A stretch of DNA of 64,000 nucleotides from Rubrivivax rivuli (GCF_004016505.1 NZ_SACR01000005.1:372001-436000), one strand, 5' to 3'; counted from the stretch's first letter, positions 1 to 11,180 are shown. Numbers and translations are program-made. The notes: a model not told the origin generated them from the sequence alone.

Positions 1-1433
<1,433 letters not shown>

Positions 1434-1464
1434 GGGCGCACTCCGCAAGGTGACGCCCTGCAGT

Positions 1465-2376
1465 CTAAGGGCCTGTCTTTGCCCCCTCGGCGGCTGCCGG
1501 TGGCGTTTGAAGCGCCTTCAGCGTCGCGGCACACCAGCCCCGGTCGGCCTCGCTGAGCTGCGGGAAGGCGGCCGCCGCAGCGGCCACGGCGGTGGCCCGG
1601 CCGGTTTCGTCGCCCGCGGCGGCGGCCACGCGGGCCAGGGCTTCCCAGGCGAAGAAGAACTCCAGCGCCGGCGCCGGCGGTTCCTGCGCCTGCACTGCGG
1701 CCAGGCAGGCCTGCGCGTGGGCGCGGGCCTCGCCCAAGGCGCCGGCGCGGGCGCAGCTCAGCGCCAGGCGGTAGTCGGCCCGTTCCACCTCCAGCCAGGT
1801 GCCGGCACGCGCCCAGGCGCGGCGGGCCTGGTGGGCGGCCTGCAGCATCAGCGCCACCTGCGCGGGGCTGAGCGTGGTTTCGTCGTGCAGGTGGCCCGCG
1901 GTGTTGTTGGCGCTGACGGCCAGCGCGCGCACGGCCGGGTCGGCATCGGGCAGGGCGGCGCAGGCGGCTTCGGCCTGCAGCAGCAGGGCGCTGGCACGGG
2001 GCGCGTCGGTGAAGGTGAGCAGGGCGCCCACCTGGGCGTCGAAGCGGGCGCGCTCCGCGGGCGGTGTGTCGGCAGGCAGGACGCCTGGTTCGCCGGCTGC
2101 CAGGCGCAGTGCCGTGCGATGGCGCTGCAGCGCCTGCGCGGTGCTGCCGTCAGCGGCCACCACGGGCAGGGCCGCCAGCGCCTGCTGCAGCGCCAGGGCC
2201 TCGCCCCACCGGCCCAGGTGCAGACCCTGCACGTGCTGGGCGAGGAAGGCGAGCTGCGCCACCTGCTCGTCGGTCTGCACCAGGGCCAGACCCTCGGGCT
2301 GCAGGCGGGCCGCCACCCGGGCGGGATGCGTGGCGTGCTCGTTCCAGGCCTGGTCGAGAAAGGTGTCGAAGTCCAT
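1465..2376 (-). CDS. Uncharacterised all-alpha, TPR-like cytoplasmic protein
   Basis: This is a 303-residue protein starting [14 protein letters not shown]. It has no signal peptide or membrane segment. It is rich in Ala, Leu and Gln, and pairs of short amphipathic helices recur along its length, as in tetratricopeptide-like folds. No catalytic motif can be seen. It reads into the HerA-like ATPase gene 31 bases downstream, so the two may share a transcript. Its start lies 131 bases from the divergent yebC gene. An interaction or scaffold role is only a guess from the helical repeat character. Confidence 0.7.
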   Translation of the reverse strand: MDFDTFLDQAWNEHATHPARVAARLQPEGLALVQTDEQVAQLAFLAQHVQGLHLGRWGEALALQQALAALPVVAADGSTAQALQRHRTALRLAAGEPGVLPADTPPAERARFDAQVGALLTFTDAPRASALLLQAEAACAALPDADPAVRALAVSANNTAGHLHDETTLSPAQVALMLQAAHQARRAWARAGTWLEVERADYRLALSCARAGALGEARAHAQACLAAVQAQEPPAPALEFFFAWEALARVAAAAGDETGRATAVAAAAAAFPQLSEADRGWCAATLKALQTPPAAAEGAKTGP

Positions 2377-2470
2377 GGCGCGGCTGTGTCGGCGGTGGCT
2401 GGGGGCGATACCTTAGGGGCCCTTCGGGTGCCTGACCAGCCCCCAGTCCCGCGCCCGCGGCCCCGGCGGC

Positions 2471-2476
2471 TAAAAT
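2471..2476 (+). promoter_or_regulatory. -10-like element (TAAAAT) upstream of yebC
   Basis: TAAAAT differs from the sigma-70 -10 consensus by one base and stands out in GC-rich surroundings, 31 bases before the yebC start. No good -35 hexamer lies 16-18 bases upstream. AGGAG at 2492-2496 is the likely ribosome binding site. Confidence 0.35.
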
Positions 2477-2507
2477 CACGGGCTGTCTTTCAGGAGCTCT
2501 GCATCTC

Positions 2508-3233
2508 ATGGCCGGTCATTCCAAGTGGGCGAACATCCAGCATCGCAAGGGCCGCCAGGATGAAAAACGCGGCAAGGCGTGGACGCGCGTGATCCGCGAA
2601 ATCATGGTCGCGGCCCGCCTGGGCGGTGGCGACCCCGCCGCCAACCCGCGCCTGCGCCTGGCCATCGAGAAGGCCAAGGCGGTGAACCTGCCCGTCGACA
2701 CCGTCAAGCGCAACATCGACAAGGCCACCGGCAACCTCGAAGGCGTGAGCTACGAGGAAATCCGCTACGAGGGCTACGGCATCGGTGGCGCCGCGCTCAT
2801 CGTCGATTGCATGACCGACAACCGCGTGCGCACCGTGGCCGAGGTGCGCCACGCCTTCAGCAAGCACGGCGGCAACATGGGCACCGAAGGCAGCGTCGCC
2901 TTCCAGTTCAAGCACTGCGGCCAGCTGGTGTTTGCGCCCGGCACGAGCGAAGACAAGGTGATGGAAGTGGCGCTGGAAGCCGGCGCCGACGACGTGATCA
3001 CCGGCGACGACGGCAGCGTGGAAGTGCTGTGCCCGCCCGCCGAGTTCGAAGCCGTGAAGGCCGCGCTGGAAGCGGCCGGCCTGAAGGCCGAAATCGCCGA
3101 AGTGACCTGGCGCGCCGAGAACACCGTGGAGGTGACTGGCGAAGACGCGGTGCGCATGCAGAAGCTGCTCGACGTCATCGAAGACCTGGACGACGTGCAG
3201 GACGTCTTCCACAACGCGGTTCTGTCCGAGTGA
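2508..3233 (+). CDS. yebC: YebC/PmpR (TACO1) family regulatory protein
   Basis: This 241-residue protein has the near-invariant N-terminus of the family ([17 protein letters not shown]) and the acidic C-terminal block ([14 protein letters not shown]). The length is typical. YebC/TACO1 proteins have been described as DNA-binding regulators and, more recently, as ribosome-associated factors that help translation of difficult sequences; the sequence does not distinguish these roles. The ATG at 2508 has AGGAG 11 bases upstream. The gene is followed by purD after only seven bases, suggesting one transcript. Confidence 0.97.
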   Translation: MAGHSKWANIQHRKGRQDEKRGKAWTRVIREIMVAARLGGGDPAANPRLRLAIEKAKAVNLPVDTVKRNIDKATGNLEGVSYEEIRYEGYGIGGAALIVDCMTDNRVRTVAEVRHAFSKHGGNMGTEGSVAFQFKHCGQLVFAPGTSEDKVMEVALEAGADDVITGDDGSVEVLCPPAEFEAVKAALEAAGLKAEIAEVTWRAENTVEVTGEDAVRMQKLLDVIEDLDDVQDVFHNAVLSE

Positions 3234-3240
3234 CCGGCGC

Positions 3241-4521
3241 ATGAAGGTCCTCGTCATCGGCGGCGGCGGCCGCGAGCACGCCCTGGCCTGGAAGCTGGCC
3301 CAGAGCGAACGTGTGCAGCGCGTCTACGTGGCCCCCGGCAACGGCGGCACCGCCACCGACCCCGCGCTGCACAACCTGCCGCTGCACACGCCGCACGAGC
3401 TGGCCGATTTCGCGCAGGCCGAGAAGATCGCGCTCACCGTGGTGGGCCCCGAGGCGCCTCTCGCCGCCGGCGTGGTGGACGTGTTCCGCGCCCGCGGCCT
3501 GCGCATCTTCGGCCCCACGCGCGCCGCGGCCCAGCTGGAAAGCAGCAAGGCCTACGCGAAGGAGTTCATGCAGCGCCACGGCATCCCTACCGCGCTGTAC
3601 GCCACCTTCACCAGCGCCGCCGAGGCGCACGCGCACGTCGACAAACACGGCGCGCCCATCGTCATCAAGGCCGACGGCCTGGCCGCCGGCAAGGGCGTGG
3701 TGGTGGCCATGACGCTGGCCGAGGCCCATGCCGCCATCGACGACATGCTGGTCGCCAACACCTTGGGCGTGCAGCACAACGTCGAGGGCGCGCGCGTCGT
3801 CATCGAAGAGTTCATGCAGGGCGAAGAAGCCAGCTTCATCGTGCTGTGCGACGGCAAGAACGTGCTCACGCTGGCCACCAGCCAGGACCACAAGCGCATC
3901 GGTGAAGGCGACACCGGCCCCAACACCGGCGGCATGGGCGCCTACTCGCCGGCCCCCGTGGTCACGCCCGATGTGCATGCCCGTGTGATGCGCGAGATCG
4001 TGCACCCCACCATCGCCGGCATGGCGAAAGACGGCGTGCAGTACACCGGCTTCCTCTATGCCGGCTTGATGATCGACGCGCAAGGCCACCCGCGCACGGT
4101 AGAGTTCAACTGCCGCCTCGGCGACCCCGAGGCGCAGGTCATCCTGATGCGCCTGAAGAGCGATCTCTTCGAGGTGCTGATGCACGCCACCGACGGCACG
4201 CTCGACCAGGTCGAGCTGCAATGGGACCGCCGCAGCGCCCTGGGCGTGGTGATGGCCGCGCACGGCTACCCGGCCGCGCCGCGCAAGGGCGACGCGATCA
4301 GCGGCCTCCCCGCCGGCACGGCCGACCTGCAGGTCTTCCACGCCGGCACCACGCTGGATGGCGGCGTGCTCCAGACCAGCGGCGGCCGTGTGCTCTGCGT
4401 CACCGCCTTGGGCGATTCGGTGCGCCTGGCGCAGCAGGCGGCGCTGACCGCGGTGCGGCAGATCCAGTTCGATGGTGCGCAGTGGCGCAACGACATCGGC
4501 CACTGCGCCATCCGCCACTGA
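3241..4521 (+). CDS. purD: Phosphoribosylamine-glycine ligase
   Basis: PurD (GAR synthetase) joins 5-phosphoribosylamine and glycine using ATP in the second step of purine synthesis. The 426-residue protein begins with the family signature VIGGGGREHALAWKL. It carries an ATP-grasp domain, including KADGLAAGKGVVVA near residue 145 and the metal-binding stretch EFNCRLGDPE near residue 285. Length is typical and no key region is missing. It lies seven bases after yebC. The next gene begins 10 bases past its stop, so it is probably part of a housekeeping operon. Confidence 0.98.
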   Translation: MKVLVIGGGGREHALAWKLAQSERVQRVYVAPGNGGTATDPALHNLPLHTPHELADFAQAEKIALTVVGPEAPLAAGVVDVFRARGLRIFGPTRAAAQLESSKAYAKEFMQRHGIPTALYATFTSAAEAHAHVDKHGAPIVIKADGLAAGKGVVVAMTLAEAHAAIDDMLVANTLGVQHNVEGARVVIEEFMQGEEASFIVLCDGKNVLTLATSQDHKRIGEGDTGPNTGGMGAYSPAPVVTPDVHARVMREIVHPTIAGMAKDGVQYTGFLYAGLMIDAQGHPRTVEFNCRLGDPEAQVILMRLKSDLFEVLMHATDGTLDQVELQWDRRSALGVVMAAHGYPAAPRKGDAISGLPAGTADLQVFHAGTTLDGGVLQTSGGRVLCVTALGDSVRLAQQAALTAVRQIQFDGAQWRNDIGHCAIRH

Positions 4522-4531
4522 GCCGGCCCGC

Positions 4532-5200
4532 TTGAGCGACACCCTGGCCACCGTGCCGAGCCCGTCTGGCCTGCCGCAGGAACTGCGGCAGCGCCCGGTG
4601 CAGTTGCAGGGCAGCGCGCTCGCGCGCTGGTTGCTGCGCCTGGGCCGCTGGCAGGTGCACTTCGACGGCCTGCCGGCGGCGCAAGGCGTGTTGATCGTCT
4701 ACCCGCACACCAGCAACTGGGACTTCGTCGTCGGCCTGCTGGCCAAATGGGCCGTTGGCATCCGGGTCAGCTTCTGGGGCAAGGACACCCTGTTCCGCGT
4801 GCCGCTGTTCGGCCGCTGGGTGCGCTACCTGGGCGGTGTGCCGGTGCTGCGCGACCGCCCGCACGGCCAAGTGGGCCAGATGGTGCAGGCCCTGGCGCAG
4901 GCGCGTGCCGAAGGCCGTTTCATGTGGCTGGCGCTGGCGCCCGAGGGCACACGCGCCCGCACCGAGGGCTGGCGCACGGGTTTCTACCGCGTCACCACGC
5001 AGGCCGCGGTGCCGCTGGGCCTGATCCGGCTCGACTACGCGCAGCGCAAGATCACCTTCGACAGCTATTGGCGCTGCAGCGGCGTGCTGGCCACCGATTT
5101 CGAACTCTTCGCCCGGCGCCTGTCGTCCGGCCGCGGCCTGCGCCGCGAGCAGGCCTCGCCCGTGCGACCCTTGTCCCCGCCGAACGAGAACCGCCCATGA
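4532..5200 (+). CDS. Lysophospholipid acyltransferase-family protein (PlsC-like)
   Basis: The protein has the acyltransferase HX4D motif (HTSNWD) near residue 55 and the second motif EGTR near residue 130, the signature of the LPLAT family that moves fatty acyl groups onto glycerol-phosphate or related acceptors. A start at TTG 4532, just after the purD stop, gives 222 residues; the frame is open further upstream inside purD, but initiation there is unlikely. The enzyme is short, with no full transmembrane domain, like the small stand-alone acyltransferases found beside hemF in Burkholderiales. Its stop overlaps the hemF start by four bases (ATGA), indicating translational coupling. The acyl acceptor cannot be told from sequence. 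Confidence 0.88.
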   Translation: MSDTLATVPSPSGLPQELRQRPVQLQGSALARWLLRLGRWQVHFDGLPAAQGVLIVYPHTSNWDFVVGLLAKWAVGIRVSFWGKDTLFRVPLFGRWVRYLGGVPVLRDRPHGQVGQMVQALAQARAEGRFMWLALAPEGTRARTEGWRTGFYRVTTQAAVPLGLIRLDYAQRKITFDSYWRCSGVLATDFELFARRLSSGRGLRREQASPVRPLSPPNENRP

Positions 5201-6114
5201 TCGACACCGCCGCCGTCCGCACCTACCTGCTGGGCCTGCAGGAGCACATCGTCAGCACGCTGCAGGCCGAAGACGGCAAGACCTTCCTGCGCGACGGCTG
5301 GCAGCGCCCGGCCGGCGGCAAGCTGGAAGGCGACGGCCTCTCGCAGCTGGTGGAAGAGGGCGGCCTGCTGGAGCGTGGCGGCTGCAACTTCAGCCACGTC
5401 AAGGGCGCCAGCCTGCCGCCGAGTGCCACGCAGCACCGCAGCGAGCTGGCCGGCGCGCCCTTCGAGGCCCTGGGCGTGAGCCTGGTGATGCACCCGCGCA
5501 ACCCTTACGTGCCCACGGTGCACATGAACGTGCGGCTGCTGGCGGCCTTCCCGGAAGGCAAGCCGGCCGTCACGTGGTTCGGCGGCGGCATGGACCTCAC
5601 CCCCTACTACGGCTTCGAGGACGATGCGCGCCACTTCCACCGTGTGAACGCCGACGCGCTGGCGCCCTTCGGCGCCGACAAGTACCCGCGCTTCAAGGCC
5701 TGGTGCGACGAGTACTTCTTCCTCAAGCACCGCAACGAGCCGCGCGGCGTGGGCGGCGTGTTCTTCGACGACTTCAACGAAGGCAGCTTCGAGGAAGGCT
5801 TCGCGATGATGCGCGCCGTGGGCGATGCCTTCATCCCGGCCTACCTGCCCATCGTGCAGCGCCGCCGCGAGACGCCTTACGGCGAGACGCAGCGCGATTT
5901 CCAGGCCTACCGGCGCGGCCGCTATGTCGAATTCAACCTCGTGTGGGACCGCGGCACGCACTTCGGCCTGCACGGCGGCGGCCGCACCGAGAGCATCCTG
6001 ATGAGCATGCCGCCCATCGTGAAGTGGCGCTACGACTGGAAGCCCGAGGCCGGCAGCGAAGAAGCGCGCCTCTACAGCGACTTCCTGCGCCCGCGCGATT
6101 GGCTGAACGAATGA
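5197..6114 (+). CDS. hemF: Oxygen-dependent coproporphyrinogen III oxidase
   Basis: HemF decarboxylates coproporphyrinogen III to protoporphyrinogen IX with molecular oxygen, in haem synthesis. The ATG at 5197 overlaps the previous stop and gives 305 residues, the usual length. The family signature region [12 protein letters not shown] and the conserved [12 protein letters not shown] and [13 protein letters not shown] stretches are intact. Using this enzyme rather than only the radical-SAM HemN fits an aerobic organism. It is the middle member of an acyltransferase-hemF-nadD run. Confidence 0.98.
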   Translation: MIDTAAVRTYLLGLQEHIVSTLQAEDGKTFLRDGWQRPAGGKLEGDGLSQLVEEGGLLERGGCNFSHVKGASLPPSATQHRSELAGAPFEALGVSLVMHPRNPYVPTVHMNVRLLAAFPEGKPAVTWFGGGMDLTPYYGFEDDARHFHRVNADALAPFGADKYPRFKAWCDEYFFLKHRNEPRGVGGVFFDDFNEGSFEEGFAMMRAVGDAFIPAYLPIVQRRRETPYGETQRDFQAYRRGRYVEFNLVWDRGTHFGLHGGGRTESILMSMPPIVKWRYDWKPEAGSEEARLYSDFLRPRDWLNE

Positions 6115-6135
6115 AGGCCGAAGGAATGGCGCTGC

Positions 6136-6753
6136 GTGAATAAACGCGTCGGCCTCTTCGGCGGCACCTTCGACCCCGTGCACCGGGCGCACGTGGCGCT
6201 GGCTCATGCTGCGCTGCGCGGCCTGCAGCTCGACGAGGTGCGCTGGGTGCCCACCGGCCACTCGTGGCAGAAGCACCACCGCGCCGCCAGTGCCGAGCAC
6301 CGCGCGGCCATGGTGCGCCTGGCCATGGGCGACGAGCCGCGCTTCGTGCTCAGCCGCATCGAGATCGACCGCGCCGGCCCGAGCTACACGCTGGACACCG
6401 TGCGCGCGCTGCATGCGGCCGAGCCGGGCCACGAGTGGGTGCTGATCATTGGGCAAGACCAATACGCCCGGCTGCACACCTGGCGCGACTGGCCGGTGTT
6501 GCTGAGCCTGGTGACGCTGGCCGTGGCCAACCGGCCGGGCACCGACCTCGCGCCTTCACCCGAAGTGCTGGCCCACCCGCACCGCGCCGTGCCGCTGCCG
6601 ATGCTGGACATCAGCGCCACCGACATCCGCGCCCGCCTCGCTGCGGGGCAGGACATCTCGCAACTGGTGCCGCCCGAAGTGGCGCGCTATATTGAAACCC
6701 ACGGCCTGTATCAGGCCCTCGCCACCCGCGAGCCCACACCCCCAGGGAGCTGA
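6136..6753 (+). CDS. nadD: Nicotinate-nucleotide adenylyltransferase
   Basis: NadD adenylates nicotinic acid mononucleotide in NAD synthesis. The 205-residue protein opens NKRVGLFGGTFDPVH, the nucleotidyltransferase phosphate-binding motif with its HxxH-type site, and ends with ISATDIRARL, the equivalent of the family's ISST motif. The start is GTG at 6136; an upstream ATG at 6126 runs straight into a stop and is not a start. It is followed at once by rsfS, a conserved nadD-rsfS-rlmH order in proteobacteria. Confidence 0.97.
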   Translation: MNKRVGLFGGTFDPVHRAHVALAHAALRGLQLDEVRWVPTGHSWQKHHRAASAEHRAAMVRLAMGDEPRFVLSRIEIDRAGPSYTLDTVRALHAAEPGHEWVLIIGQDQYARLHTWRDWPVLLSLVTLAVANRPGTDLAPSPEVLAHPHRAVPLPMLDISATDIRARLAAGQDISQLVPPEVARYIETHGLYQALATREPTPPGS

Positions 6754-6755
6754 AT

Positions 6756-7490
6756 CTGGACATCCGCAAGCTGCAACGCGCCATCGTCGACGGTCTGGAA
6801 GACGTGAAGGCCCAGCACATCGCCGTCTTCAACACCGAGCACCTGAGCTCCATGTTCGAGCGCGTGATCATCGCGTCGGGCACCAGCAACCGGCAGACCA
6901 AGGCCCTGGCCGCCAGCGTGCGCGACAGCGTGCGCGGCCAAGGCTTCCAGGTGATGAGCACCGAGGGCGAGGACAACGGCGAGTGGATCATCGTCGACTG
7001 CGGCGCCGCGGTGGCGCACATCATGCAGCCGGCCATCCGCGAGTACTACCACCTCGAGGAGATCTGGGGCGGCAAGGCCGTGAAGATGAAGCTGGGCGCG
7101 GTGAAGACCGGCCTGGTGAAGGCCAGCGAGCCCGACGAAGACGAAGCCCCCGCGAAGAAGCCAGCGCGCAAGGCTGGCGGTGCTGCCGCGGCGCCTGCAA
7201 AGAAGGCTGCGCCCAAGAAGACCGCGGCCAAGGCCGCACCCGCGAAGGCGTCCAGCGCCCCGCGCAAGGCCGCCAGCAAGACGGCTGGCAAGACGCCGGT
7301 GAAGACCATCGTGGCGCCGCAGCCCAAGTCTGCCGCCAAGAAGACGGCGGCCAAGACCGTGGCCAAGAAGGCCGCGAACAAGAGCGCGGCCTACCAGCGC
7401 GTGGGCGCCCGCCGCCCCTCGGCCAAGACGGCCGGCGCTGCCGCCGCCCCGGCCGCCCGCAAGGCGCCGGCGCGCAAGAAGAGCGCCTGA
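6756..7490 (+). CDS. rsfS: Ribosome silencing factor RsfS with long Lys/Ala-rich tail; apparent CTG start
   Basis: RsfS binds ribosomal protein L14 and blocks joining of the subunits when nutrients are short. The conserved core (DIRKLQRAIVDGLEDVKAQ through IREYYHLEEIWG) fills the first 115 residues or so. In this frame there is no ATG, GTG or TTG between the stop at 6693 and the GTG at 6804, which would remove 16 conserved residues. CTG at 6756 sits six bases after AGGGAG (6744-6749) and restores the family N-terminus, so I take it as the start. After the core, about 120 residues are made almost entirely of Lys, Ala, Pro, Thr and Ser in KKTAAK-like repeats resembling a histone H1 tail. The core call is firm; the role of the tail is unknown. 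Confidence 0.92.
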   Translation: MDIRKLQRAIVDGLEDVKAQHIAVFNTEHLSSMFERVIIASGTSNRQTKALAASVRDSVRGQGFQVMSTEGEDNGEWIIVDCGAAVAHIMQPAIREYYHLEEIWGGKAVKMKLGAVKTGLVKASEPDEDEAPAKKPARKAGGAAAAPAKKAAPKKTAAKAAPAKASSAPRKAASKTAGKTPVKTIVAPQPKSAAKKTAAKTVAKKAANKSAAYQRVGARRPSAKTAGAAAAPAARKAPARKKSA

Positions 7491-7531
7491 GCGCACGCCG
7501 CGTTCCTGCGGGCTGAAGCCGGCCGCTGGCC

Positions 7532-8002
7532 ATGAAGCTGCTCGTGGTGGCCGTGGGCCAGCGCCAGCCCGGTTGGGCCGACGAAGCCTGGGGCGATTTC
7601 GCCAAGCGCTTTCCGCCCGAGATGCGCCTGGAACTCAAGGCGCTGAAGGCCGAGCCGCGCAGCGGCGGCAAGACGGCCGCGCAATGCATGGCGGCCGAGG
7701 CCGCGCGTTTCGAGGCCGCCCTGCCCAAGGGCTGCCGCCGCGTGGTGCTGGACGAACACGGCACGCGCCGCACCACGGCACAGTTGGCCGAGCGCCTGCC
7801 CTTGTGGCGCAGCGAAGGGCGCGACGTGGCGCTGCTGATCGGTGGCCCCGACGGCCTGGCACCGGAACTCAAGACCACGGCCGACGAAACCCTGCGGCTG
7901 AGCGACCTGACCTTGCCGCACGCCTTTGCGCGTGTGCTGCTGGCCGAGGCGCTGTACCGCGCCTGGACGCTGGCCAGCGGCCACCCCTACCACCGCGAGT
8001 GA
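7532..8002 (+). CDS. rlmH: 23S rRNA (pseudouridine1915-N3)-methyltransferase
   Basis: RlmH methylates pseudouridine 1915 in helix 69 of 23S rRNA and is a SPOUT-class enzyme. The 156-residue protein shows [15 protein letters not shown], the SAM-binding LLIGGPDGL, and the C-terminal block ending GHPYHRE, all diagnostic. Length is standard. It follows rsfS by 41 bases, the conserved neighbour order. Confidence 0.97.
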   Translation: MKLLVVAVGQRQPGWADEAWGDFAKRFPPEMRLELKALKAEPRSGGKTAAQCMAAEAARFEAALPKGCRRVVLDEHGTRRTTAQLAERLPLWRSEGRDVALLIGGPDGLAPELKTTADETLRLSDLTLPHAFARVLLAEALYRAWTLASGHPYHRE

Positions 8003-8080
8003 AGCCGCACGCGGCCCGCTGCGCTTGCGTGCGGCCGTGCCGGGCTTGGCCTGGCCAGCGCCCTGTGGAGAATGGGGCCC

Positions 8081-8695
8081 ATGACACCGCACGATTTCGT
8101 CTACCTCGCCTCGCAGAGCCCGCGCCGCGCGCAATTGCTGGACCAACTGGGCGTGAAGCACCGCCCGCTGCTGCCTGATGCCGGTGAAGACGCCGAAGCC
8201 CTGGAGGCCGAGCGCACCGGCGAGCTGCCACTGGATTACGTGCAGCGCGTCACCCGCCTGAAGCTAGAGGCCGCGCGCCGGCGGCTGCGCCGCCGCGGCC
8301 TGCCGGCAGCGCCCATCCTCTGCGCCGACACCACCGTGGCGGTGGGCCGCCGCATCCTGGGCAAGCCGGCCGATGCGGCCGAGGCCGCCGAGATGCTGCA
8401 CCTGCTGTCGGGCCGCACGCACCGCGTGATGACCTGCGTGGCGGTGCAGGCCGGCAACCAGGCGCACACGCTGACGCAGGTCTCGCGGGTGCGTTTTGCC
8501 GACCTTTCGGAGACCACCATCCGCCGCTACATCGACAGCGGTGAACCGATGGGCAAGGCCGGTGCCTATGCCATCCAGGGCTGCATCGCGGCCTGGATCG
8601 CGCACATCGAGGGCAGCCACAGCGGCATCATGGGCCTGCCGCTGTTCGAAACCACCCAACTGCTGGCGCGCGCACGCGTGCGGCTGGAACTCTGA
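8081..8695 (+). CDS. maf: Maf family nucleotide pyrophosphatase
   Basis: Maf proteins hydrolyse non-canonical or pyrimidine nucleoside triphosphates to monophosphates. The motif YLASQSPRRAQLLDQLG near the N-terminus and the catalytic-site region CADTTVAVGRRILGKP are clear. The pattern resembles the dTTP/UTP pyrophosphatase (YhdE) subgroup, although the subgroup call is less certain. Two in-frame ATGs exist, at 8072 and 8081; GGAG at 8067-8070 is correctly spaced only for 8081, giving 204 residues. It sits six bases before rng, as in many proteobacteria. Confidence 0.94.
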   Translation: MTPHDFVYLASQSPRRAQLLDQLGVKHRPLLPDAGEDAEALEAERTGELPLDYVQRVTRLKLEAARRRLRRRGLPAAPILCADTTVAVGRRILGKPADAAEAAEMLHLLSGRTHRVMTCVAVQAGNQAHTLTQVSRVRFADLSETTIRRYIDSGEPMGKAGAYAIQGCIAAWIAHIEGSHSGIMGLPLFETTQLLARARVRLEL

Positions 8696-8701
8696 ACCGT
8701 C

Positions 8702-10171
8702 ATGGCCACGCAAGACATCCTGATCAACTGGAGCCCGCAGGAAACGCGCGTGGCCGTGGTGGAAAACGGCGCCGTGCAGGAACTGCACATCGAGCGCACG
8801 CTCGAGCGCGGGCAGGTGGGCAACGTCTACCTGGGCAAGGTGGTGCGCGTGCTGCCGGGCATGCAGAGCGCCTTCATCGACATCGGCCTGGAGCGCGCGG
8901 CCTTCCTGCACGTGGCCGACCTGCTCGGTGGCCCGCCGCGCCACGAGGGCCGCAACGACGCCGCGCTGGTGCCCATCGAGAAGCAGGTCTTCGAGGGCCA
9001 GACGCTGACGGTGCAGGTCATCAAGGACGCCATCGGCACCAAGGGCGCGCGCCTGTCCACGCAGATCAGCATCGCCGGGCGCATGCTGGTCTTCCTGCCG
9101 CACGACAAGCACATCGGCATCAGCCAGAAGATCGGCAGCCACGAACTGCGCGAAGCCCTGCGCGCGCGCATGCAGGCGCTGGCGGGCGAGGGCGGGGGCG
9201 GCTTCATCCTGCGCACCAACGCCGAAGAGGCCACCGATGCCGAGCTGGCGGACGACATCGCCTACCTGCGGCGGGCCTGGGCGCTGATCCGCGAACGCAG
9301 CCAGAAGCTGCCGCCGGGCAGCCTGCTGCACCAGGACCTGAGCCTGGCCGAACGCGTGCTGCGCGACCTGGCCAACGAACACACGCACAGCATCCGCATC
9401 GACAGCAAGCTGCAGCGCGAGGCGCTGCACCGCTTCGGCGAAACCTACATGCCCGGCGCTGTGAACAAGCTCGAGCACTACAAGGGCGAGCGGCCGATCT
9501 TCGACCTCTTCGGCATCGAGGAGGAGATCGCGCGCGCCCTGGCGCGGCGCGTGGAGCTCAAGAGCGGCGGCTACCTCATCGTCGACCAGACCGAGGCGCT
9601 GACCACCATCGACGTGAACACCGGCGGCTTCGTCGGCGCGCGCAACTTCGACGACACCATCTTCAAGACCAACCTCGAGGCCGCCGGCGCCATCGCGCGG
9701 CAGCTGCGGCTGCGCAACCTGGGCGGCATCATCATCGCCGACTTCATCGACATGACGCGGCCCGAGCACCAGGAGGCGGTGCTGGCCGAGCTGCGCAAGC
9801 AGCTCGCCCGCGACCGCACGCGCACCACGGTGAGCGGCTTCACGCAGCTGGGCCTGGTGGAGATGACGCGCAAGCGCACCCGCGAAAGCCTGGCGCACAT
9901 GCTGTGCGAGCCCTGCCCCACCTGCCAGGGCCGCGGCCAGGTGAAGACGGCGCGCAGCGTGTGTTACGACATCCTGCGCGAGATCCTGCGCGAGGCGCGG
10001 CAGTTCGCGCCCAAGGAGTTCCGCGTCATCGCCTCGGCGGCGGTGGTGGAGATGCTGCTGGACGAAGAGAGCGTGCACCTGGCCGGGCTGAGCGAATTCA
10101 TCGGCAAGCCGATCTCGCTGAGCGCCGAGCCGACGATGAACCCCGAGCAGTACGACATCGTGTTGATGTAG
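8702..10171 (+). CDS. rng: Ribonuclease G
   Basis: RNase G is an RNase E/G-type endoribonuclease that matures the 5' end of 16S rRNA and starts decay of some mRNAs. The 489-residue protein starts with the family's DILINWSPQETRVA. It has an S1-like segment around residues 35-125, the catalytic-domain motif TIDVNTGGFVGARNFDDTIF near residue 300, and the CxxC zinc-link motif CEPCPTCQGRG near residue 402. It lacks the long C-terminal scaffold of RNase E. It ends the housekeeping run begun by yebC. Confidence 0.97.
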   Translation: MATQDILINWSPQETRVAVVENGAVQELHIERTLERGQVGNVYLGKVVRVLPGMQSAFIDIGLERAAFLHVADLLGGPPRHEGRNDAALVPIEKQVFEGQTLTVQVIKDAIGTKGARLSTQISIAGRMLVFLPHDKHIGISQKIGSHELREALRARMQALAGEGGGGFILRTNAEEATDAELADDIAYLRRAWALIRERSQKLPPGSLLHQDLSLAERVLRDLANEHTHSIRIDSKLQREALHRFGETYMPGAVNKLEHYKGERPIFDLFGIEEEIARALARRVELKSGGYLIVDQTEALTTIDVNTGGFVGARNFDDTIFKTNLEAAGAIARQLRLRNLGGIIIADFIDMTRPEHQEAVLAELRKQLARDRTRTTVSGFTQLGLVEMTRKRTRESLAHMLCEPCPTCQGRGQVKTARSVCYDILREILREARQFAPKEFRVIASAAVVEMLLDEESVHLAGLSEFIGKPISLSAEPTMNPEQYDIVLM

Positions 10172-10204
10172 CCGCGGCGCACGCCGGCCTGCCAACGCTC
10201 CCCG

Positions 10205-11170
10205 ATGACCCCTTCGCTGCCCGACACGCTGCGCCAGAAGCAGCGCTGGCTCACGCCCGAGTCCCTGAACCTGGCGCCCGACCTGGCCGGCCAGCCCCTG
10301 GGCACGCCCTGGCGCCGTGCGCTGGCGATGGGGGTGGACCTGGCGGTGGTGGGCCTGCTCACCGGCGTCAGCGGGGCCTGGCTGTGGGCGGGCCTGGCGC
10401 TGGTGCTGCTGCAGTTGCGCAACCGGCCTCGCTTCGCCCCGGCCAGCCGGCGCCAGTGGGTGGGCTGGGTGGCGGCGGCCTTCATCGCCTGGCTGGCGCT
10501 GGAAGAGGCGGGCAACCAGTGGCGTGAATGGCGCGAGCCCACCGCAGCCGCGGCGGTGCAGGCAGCTGCAGCGCCTGACGATGACGAGCCTGACAGCGCA
10601 GCCACGGCGGCTTGGGCGGCCGCTTCAGCAGCCGCCAGCGGGCCGGCTCTGGCCGCGAGTGCCGCGGCGTCTTCGGCCAGCGCCCCCACCGATGCCGAAC
10701 GCATCGCCAGCCTGCAGGCGCGCCTGCAGGCCGCCGAAAAAGAGGCCCGCGACGCCCAGCGCGCGCTGGCCGAACGCCCCACCGGGCTGCGCGAGCAGGT
10801 CTCGCACTTCCTGGACGAACTCGGTGCGGGTCTGGGCTGGGGCATCGTCTACTTCTCGCTGCTGCCGGCGTGGTGGGGCGGGCAGACGGTGGGCAAGAAG
10901 CTGCTGCGCCTGCGCGTGGTGGAGCTCACCGGCAAGCCCATCACCGTGATGCGCTCGCTCAAGCGCTACGGCGGCTATGCGGCCGGGCTGGCCACGGGCG
11001 GGCTGGGCTTCCTGCAGGTGCTTTGGGACCCCAACCACCAAGGCCTGCACGACAAGGCCGCGCACACCGCGGTGCTCGATCTGCGCCCCGGCCGCGAGCC
11101 TGCACCCCTGCCGGTCGCGAAGCCGACCGAGCCCGAGGGCGCCGCGCCCGCCGCGCAGACCCGGGCCTGA
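10205..11170 (+). CDS. RDD family inner-membrane protein
   Basis: This 321-residue membrane protein has an RDD-like start (hydrophobic segments near residues 38-65 and 80-100). A low-complexity Ala/Ser-rich middle follows, ending in a short coiled-coil-like helix around residues 170-195 (SLQARLQAAEKEARDAQRAL). The C-terminal half holds the strongest RDD signal: a hydrophobic segment, GQTVGKKLLRLRVVE, and WDPNHQGLHDKAAHTAVL. RDD proteins are poorly understood; some have been linked to ion or solute transport. It is followed 10 bases later by a diguanylate cyclase gene. Confidence 0.85.
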   Translation: MTPSLPDTLRQKQRWLTPESLNLAPDLAGQPLGTPWRRALAMGVDLAVVGLLTGVSGAWLWAGLALVLLQLRNRPRFAPASRRQWVGWVAAAFIAWLALEEAGNQWREWREPTAAAAVQAAAAPDDDEPDSAATAAWAAASAAASGPALAASAAASSASAPTDAERIASLQARLQAAEKEARDAQRALAERPTGLREQVSHFLDELGAGLGWGIVYFSLLPAWWGGQTVGKKLLRLRVVELTGKPITVMRSLKRYGGYAAGLATGGLGFLQVLWDPNHQGLHDKAAHTAVLDLRPGREPAPLPVAKPTEPEGAAPAAQTRA

Positions 11171-11180
11171 AGGCGCCGCC

